The position numbers and the translations under genes were made by a program. From Bifidobacterium pseudocatenulatum DSM 20438 = JCM 1200 = LMG 10505 (GTDB lineage: Bacteria > Actinomycetota > Actinomycetes > Actinomycetales > Bifidobacteriaceae): a stretch of DNA of 64,000 bases. The notes under the pieces were generated by a model. That model worked only from the letters and a program-made list of their open reading frames with translations. It was not told the DNA's origin and made no database searches. Shown one piece after another: positions 61,822-64,000 of this stretch. The stretch's first letter is position 1; the number at the start of each line of letters is the position of its first letter. Where the stretch lies: contig NZ_AP012330.1 of the NCBI RefSeq assembly GCF_001025215.1, forward strand, positions 806,001 through 870,000, in the 5' to 3' direction.

Positions 61822-63225
61822 ATGCGTGCATGGTTGGTGAACATAAGTTTGGTGGATGGCTGGTTTCCGGCAACGTTGTTTTCGATAACCGCGGTGCTGG
61901 CGGCGATACTGCTGGGTATTGCGATATGGGAGATGGTTGGCGGAAGCTGTGGCGGTGGTAAACGTGCAATTGCCGTAGTTGCGTGTCCGATGGTGATTGC
62001 GGTTATTGCCGGCATTGTCGGATTGGTGATTGCCTGGTTGCTGTCGGACGTGTTTGTGGTGTTCGGTGTTGAGCTGGGCCCGCGTGTGATCGCGTGGGCT
62101 GGTTGCAGTTGCGCGATCATCGGTTTTGCGGTCAGCCATGCGATGCTGCATAGGGGAGTGTTGCGTGCCGTCGCCGTAATACTGGTGGTATGCGCAGTGT
62201 TTTCCACCGCCACCGGCATCGATCAGGCGTATGGAGAATATGCCACCATCGGATCATTGTTCGGCCAAGACGCCTATAACGAAGCCGACCTGACGGGAAT
62301 GGCGAAACGCAACGATTTGATTAGCGTCACGCAATGGAGGCAGGAAGCGGCAGACGGTAGCATCAGCGATATTCCCGCACATGGCGAAGTCAGTAAAGTA
62401 AATATTCCAGCCACAACATCGCATTTCGAAGCGCGACAGGCGCTGGTATATCTGCCGCCGGCAGCGCTTGTCACAGCCAAACACAAGCCGGCGTTGCCGG
62501 TCATACTGATGATGAGCGGCCAGCCGGGCTCTCCGGGGCGCGTGTTTGCCGCGGGCGGCATTCAAACCATGATGGACGATTACGCGCAGCATCATGGCGG
62601 ACTCGCACCCATTGTTATTGCGGCCGACCAGTTGGGAGACGATTCGCATAACACCCTATGCGTGGATTCGCCGGTGTACGGCAAGGCGTTGACCTACTTG
62701 ACGAAAGACGTGGTCGACTGGGTGAAAACCAATCTTCCTGCGGCACGGCAAGCACAAGATTGGGCGATCGCAGGTTTTTCACAGGGGGCCACATGTTCGC
62801 TGCAAATCGGTGCGAACCATCCGAATTTGTTCAGCACCATCATCCCCACCGGCAGCGAACTCAAACCGACCAATGGCAGTGAAAGCAGTATGATCAGCCG
62901 GTTCTTTCACGGCGATCGCACCGCATATGAGAAGCAGATTCCCATCAACGCCATTCGCAACCATGCGCCTTCGAACCAGACGCTTGTGATCGGCGCGGGG
63001 GAGCGTGATCGCGAGTCTGTGCGCAATGTCGAACTCATCGCACCGGTTGCTCAACAGGAGGGCATGCATGTTACGGCAGTCGAATCGCTCGGCAATGCGC
63101 ATGACTGGCATGCCGTGCGAGACACGTTGCGGTATGGGCTTGTCGTATTCGGTTATAACACGGGACTGAGTGATGCTAAGCCGAAATTGGCTGACTATCC
63201 GAATCTTAAACGCATTTCAATCTGA
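61822..63225 (+). CDS. Membrane-anchored esterase-like alpha/beta hydrolase
   Basis: A 467-residue protein. About four transmembrane helices fill the first 135 residues, followed by an extracellular alpha/beta-hydrolase domain of the esterase D type: PVILMMSGQPGSPGRVF (oxyanion side), IAGFSQGATCSLQIG with the nucleophile Ser, then LVIGAGERDRES and a His in GNAHDWHAVRDTL. This arrangement resembles actinobacterial mycolyl/phospholipid-type esterases, but the substrate is unknown. GTG 61816 is an alternative start; neither start has a strong ribosome site. A membrane-protein gene follows after 24 bases and is probably in the same operon. Confidence 0.8.
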   Translation: MRAWLVNISLVDGWFPATLFSITAVLAAILLGIAIWEMVGGSCGGGKRAIAVVACPMVIAVIAGIVGLVIAWLLSDVFVVFGVELGPRVIAWAGCSCAIIGFAVSHAMLHRGVLRAVAVILVVCAVFSTATGIDQAYGEYATIGSLFGQDAYNEADLTGMAKRNDLISVTQWRQEAADGSISDIPAHGEVSKVNIPATTSHFEARQALVYLPPAALVTAKHKPALPVILMMSGQPGSPGRVFAAGGIQTMMDDYAQHHGGLAPIVIAADQLGDDSHNTLCVDSPVYGKALTYLTKDVVDWVKTNLPAARQAQDWAIAGFSQGATCSLQIGANHPNLFSTIIPTGSELKPTNGSESSMISRFFHGDRTAYEKQIPINAIRNHAPSNQTLVIGAGERDRESVRNVELIAPVAQQEGMHVTAVESLGNAHDWHAVRDTLRYGLVVFGYNTGLSDAKPKLADYPNLKRISI

Positions 63226-63249
63226 ATCATCGAACGGAAGTACTGTATT

Positions 63250-64000
63250 ATGACGCAATCGCAGGAATCAACAGTGAAACCATTATTTGGCTTTCGTGCG
63301 CTTATGGCCGATCTTGCCGACTGGATTCGTGAGCATCGCATGACCTTGGGGTTTGTGCTGTTCATCACGCTGTTCAATGTCGGCATGCAGCTCGTATGCG
63401 GCATTAGACATACGCAATTTCCGCCGCAATTGTCGCGCGTGAGTTTTGACGCGCTCGCGCATGGGCGCTGGTATACCGCGCCGATTTCACTGCTGTCGGT
63501 GCCTCAGTTGGGTCGTCTGCTGATCGACATTCCACTGATACTCATCGCATTCGGCTTATGCGAAACGGTGATTGGAAAGGCGAAGACGGCATGGGTGTCG
63601 CTGATCACCACGCTTGGCGGCATAGCGCTCGGTATGGGATTATGCTCGCTGTTCGCAGGCAAAAGTCCGCAATGGCATGCGATTTCGCATGATGGTGCGA
63701 TTTTGGGGCCGCTGGTTGTTGTGGTGGGCACGCTGATGTGTGCCAGCGCGTTCACCGCCATGCTGTGGCGTCGGCGTATTCGTGTGATCGGCTATAGCGT
63801 GGTGCTGATCCTGTTCCTGTATCGTGGTGAAGCCGGCGATTACTGTTTGCTGGCGTCGGCGTTGCTTGGCCATGTGCTTGGCTATTTGATGGCTTCCGAG
63901 AGTCAAGGTGATGTGTATAGGCATGGTGCCTTGTATGAGATGCGCAGGCTGATTGGTATGGCTGCCGGCGTACAGGCGGTCGGTTCGCTGGTTGCCGTTT
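63250..64000 (+). CDS. Multi-spanning membrane protein, 3' end outside window
   Basis: From ATG 63250 the frame stays open to the right edge (about 250 residues). It shows a cytoplasmic N-terminus (DLADWIREHRMTLG) and six or more hydrophobic segments, with polar loops rich in His and Arg. There is some likeness to the membrane half of bacterial lysyl-phosphatidylglycerol synthetase-type proteins, and to a rhomboid-like fold, but no GxSG motif is visible. The job cannot be decided without the missing part. Confidence 0.6.
   Translation, partial: MTQSQESTVKPLFGFRALMADLADWIREHRMTLGFVLFITLFNVGMQLVCGIRHTQFPPQLSRVSFDALAHGRWYTAPISLLSVPQLGRLLIDIPLILIAFGLCETVIGKAKTAWVSLITTLGGIALGMGLCSLFAGKSPQWHAISHDGAILGPLVVVVGTLMCASAFTAMLWRRRIRVIGYSVVLILFLYRGEAGDYCLLASALLGHVLGYLMASESQGDVYRHGALYEMRRLIGMAAGVQAVGSLVAV

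Noticed and set aside
63250..64000. Edge gene as a rhomboid protease
   Set aside because: No GxSG motif or catalytic His could be found in the visible part, so only a membrane protein is claimed.

Overview
The window looks like chromosomal DNA of a Bifidobacterium (Actinomycetota). The basis is moderately GC-rich coding sequence with frequent GTG starts, a clpP1-clpP2 pair followed by clpX, a two-subunit fumarate reductase without membrane anchors, and protein sequences that read as bifidobacterial versions throughout. I cannot fix the species without a search. There is no rRNA, CRISPR array, intact insertion sequence or prophage. Most of the window is ordinary housekeeping and transport DNA; the one clearly accessory block is at about 42.6-54.1 kb.

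Layout. 0-2.5 kb: the end of an MFS exporter and a peptide-binding lipoprotein. 2.5-5.3 kb: the ClpP1/ClpP2/ClpX protease, with a palindrome resembling a ClgR operator in front. 5.5-5.7 kb: two identical tRNA-Arg(ACG) genes. 6-7.4 kb: nhaA. 7.5-11.1 kb (minus strand): fumarate reductase/succinate dehydrogenase subunits A and B and a coupled O-methyltransferase. 11.2-14.6 kb (minus): yraN-comM-dprA with overlapping ends, then a nested inverted repeat containing DnaA-box-like 9-mers, then a pyridoxal kinase. 15.9-17.3 kb: O-acetylhomoserine sulfhydrylase behind a hairpin leader. 17.5-21.7 kb: an ECF vitamin-type transporter (S, fused A-A, T) followed by a tandem Lrp-type regulator. 21.8-28.8 kb: a MacB-like ABC exporter facing a two-component system whose kinase carries a second, degenerate kinase half. 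29-32.3 kb: proline iminopeptidase, proC and ychF. 32.3-33.3 kb: gene debris (yccF, a paralogue tail, a REP-like hairpin). 33.3-42.5 kb: an MFS-CBS fusion, an anchored coiled-coil protein, YeiH and NhaC transporters, a DUF362/kinase/ECF-S cassette and a TauE-type permease.

42.6-54.1 kb holds a type I restriction-modification island built for shuffling: a tyrosine recombinase, an inverted silent hsdS target-recognition cassette, hsdM, hsdS, three small genes, a promoterless 491-bp exact copy of the second hsdS recognition domain, hsdR and an AraC-type regulator. The three small genes are a predicted ADP-ribosyltransferase-fold protein (DUF3990-like), an unknown 138-residue protein and a NADAR-family protein; the last two overlap. 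NADAR proteins remove ADP-ribose from guanosine, so this trio may be a toxin-antitoxin or anti-phage module. A 30-bp perfect inverted repeat flanks the whole hsdM-hsdS-trio block, so inversion would join hsdM-hsdS to other recognition domains and carry the trio with it. This is the strongest candidate for an undescribed system.

54-64 kb returns to core genes: a histidine phosphatase, a uracil/xanthine permease, a short-chain dehydrogenase, a DEAD-box helicase with a long charged tail, a FetAB-type exporter, a sensor-kinase remnant, a membrane-anchored esterase and an incomplete membrane protein at the right edge. All assignments come from reading motifs; no database search or computation was run.
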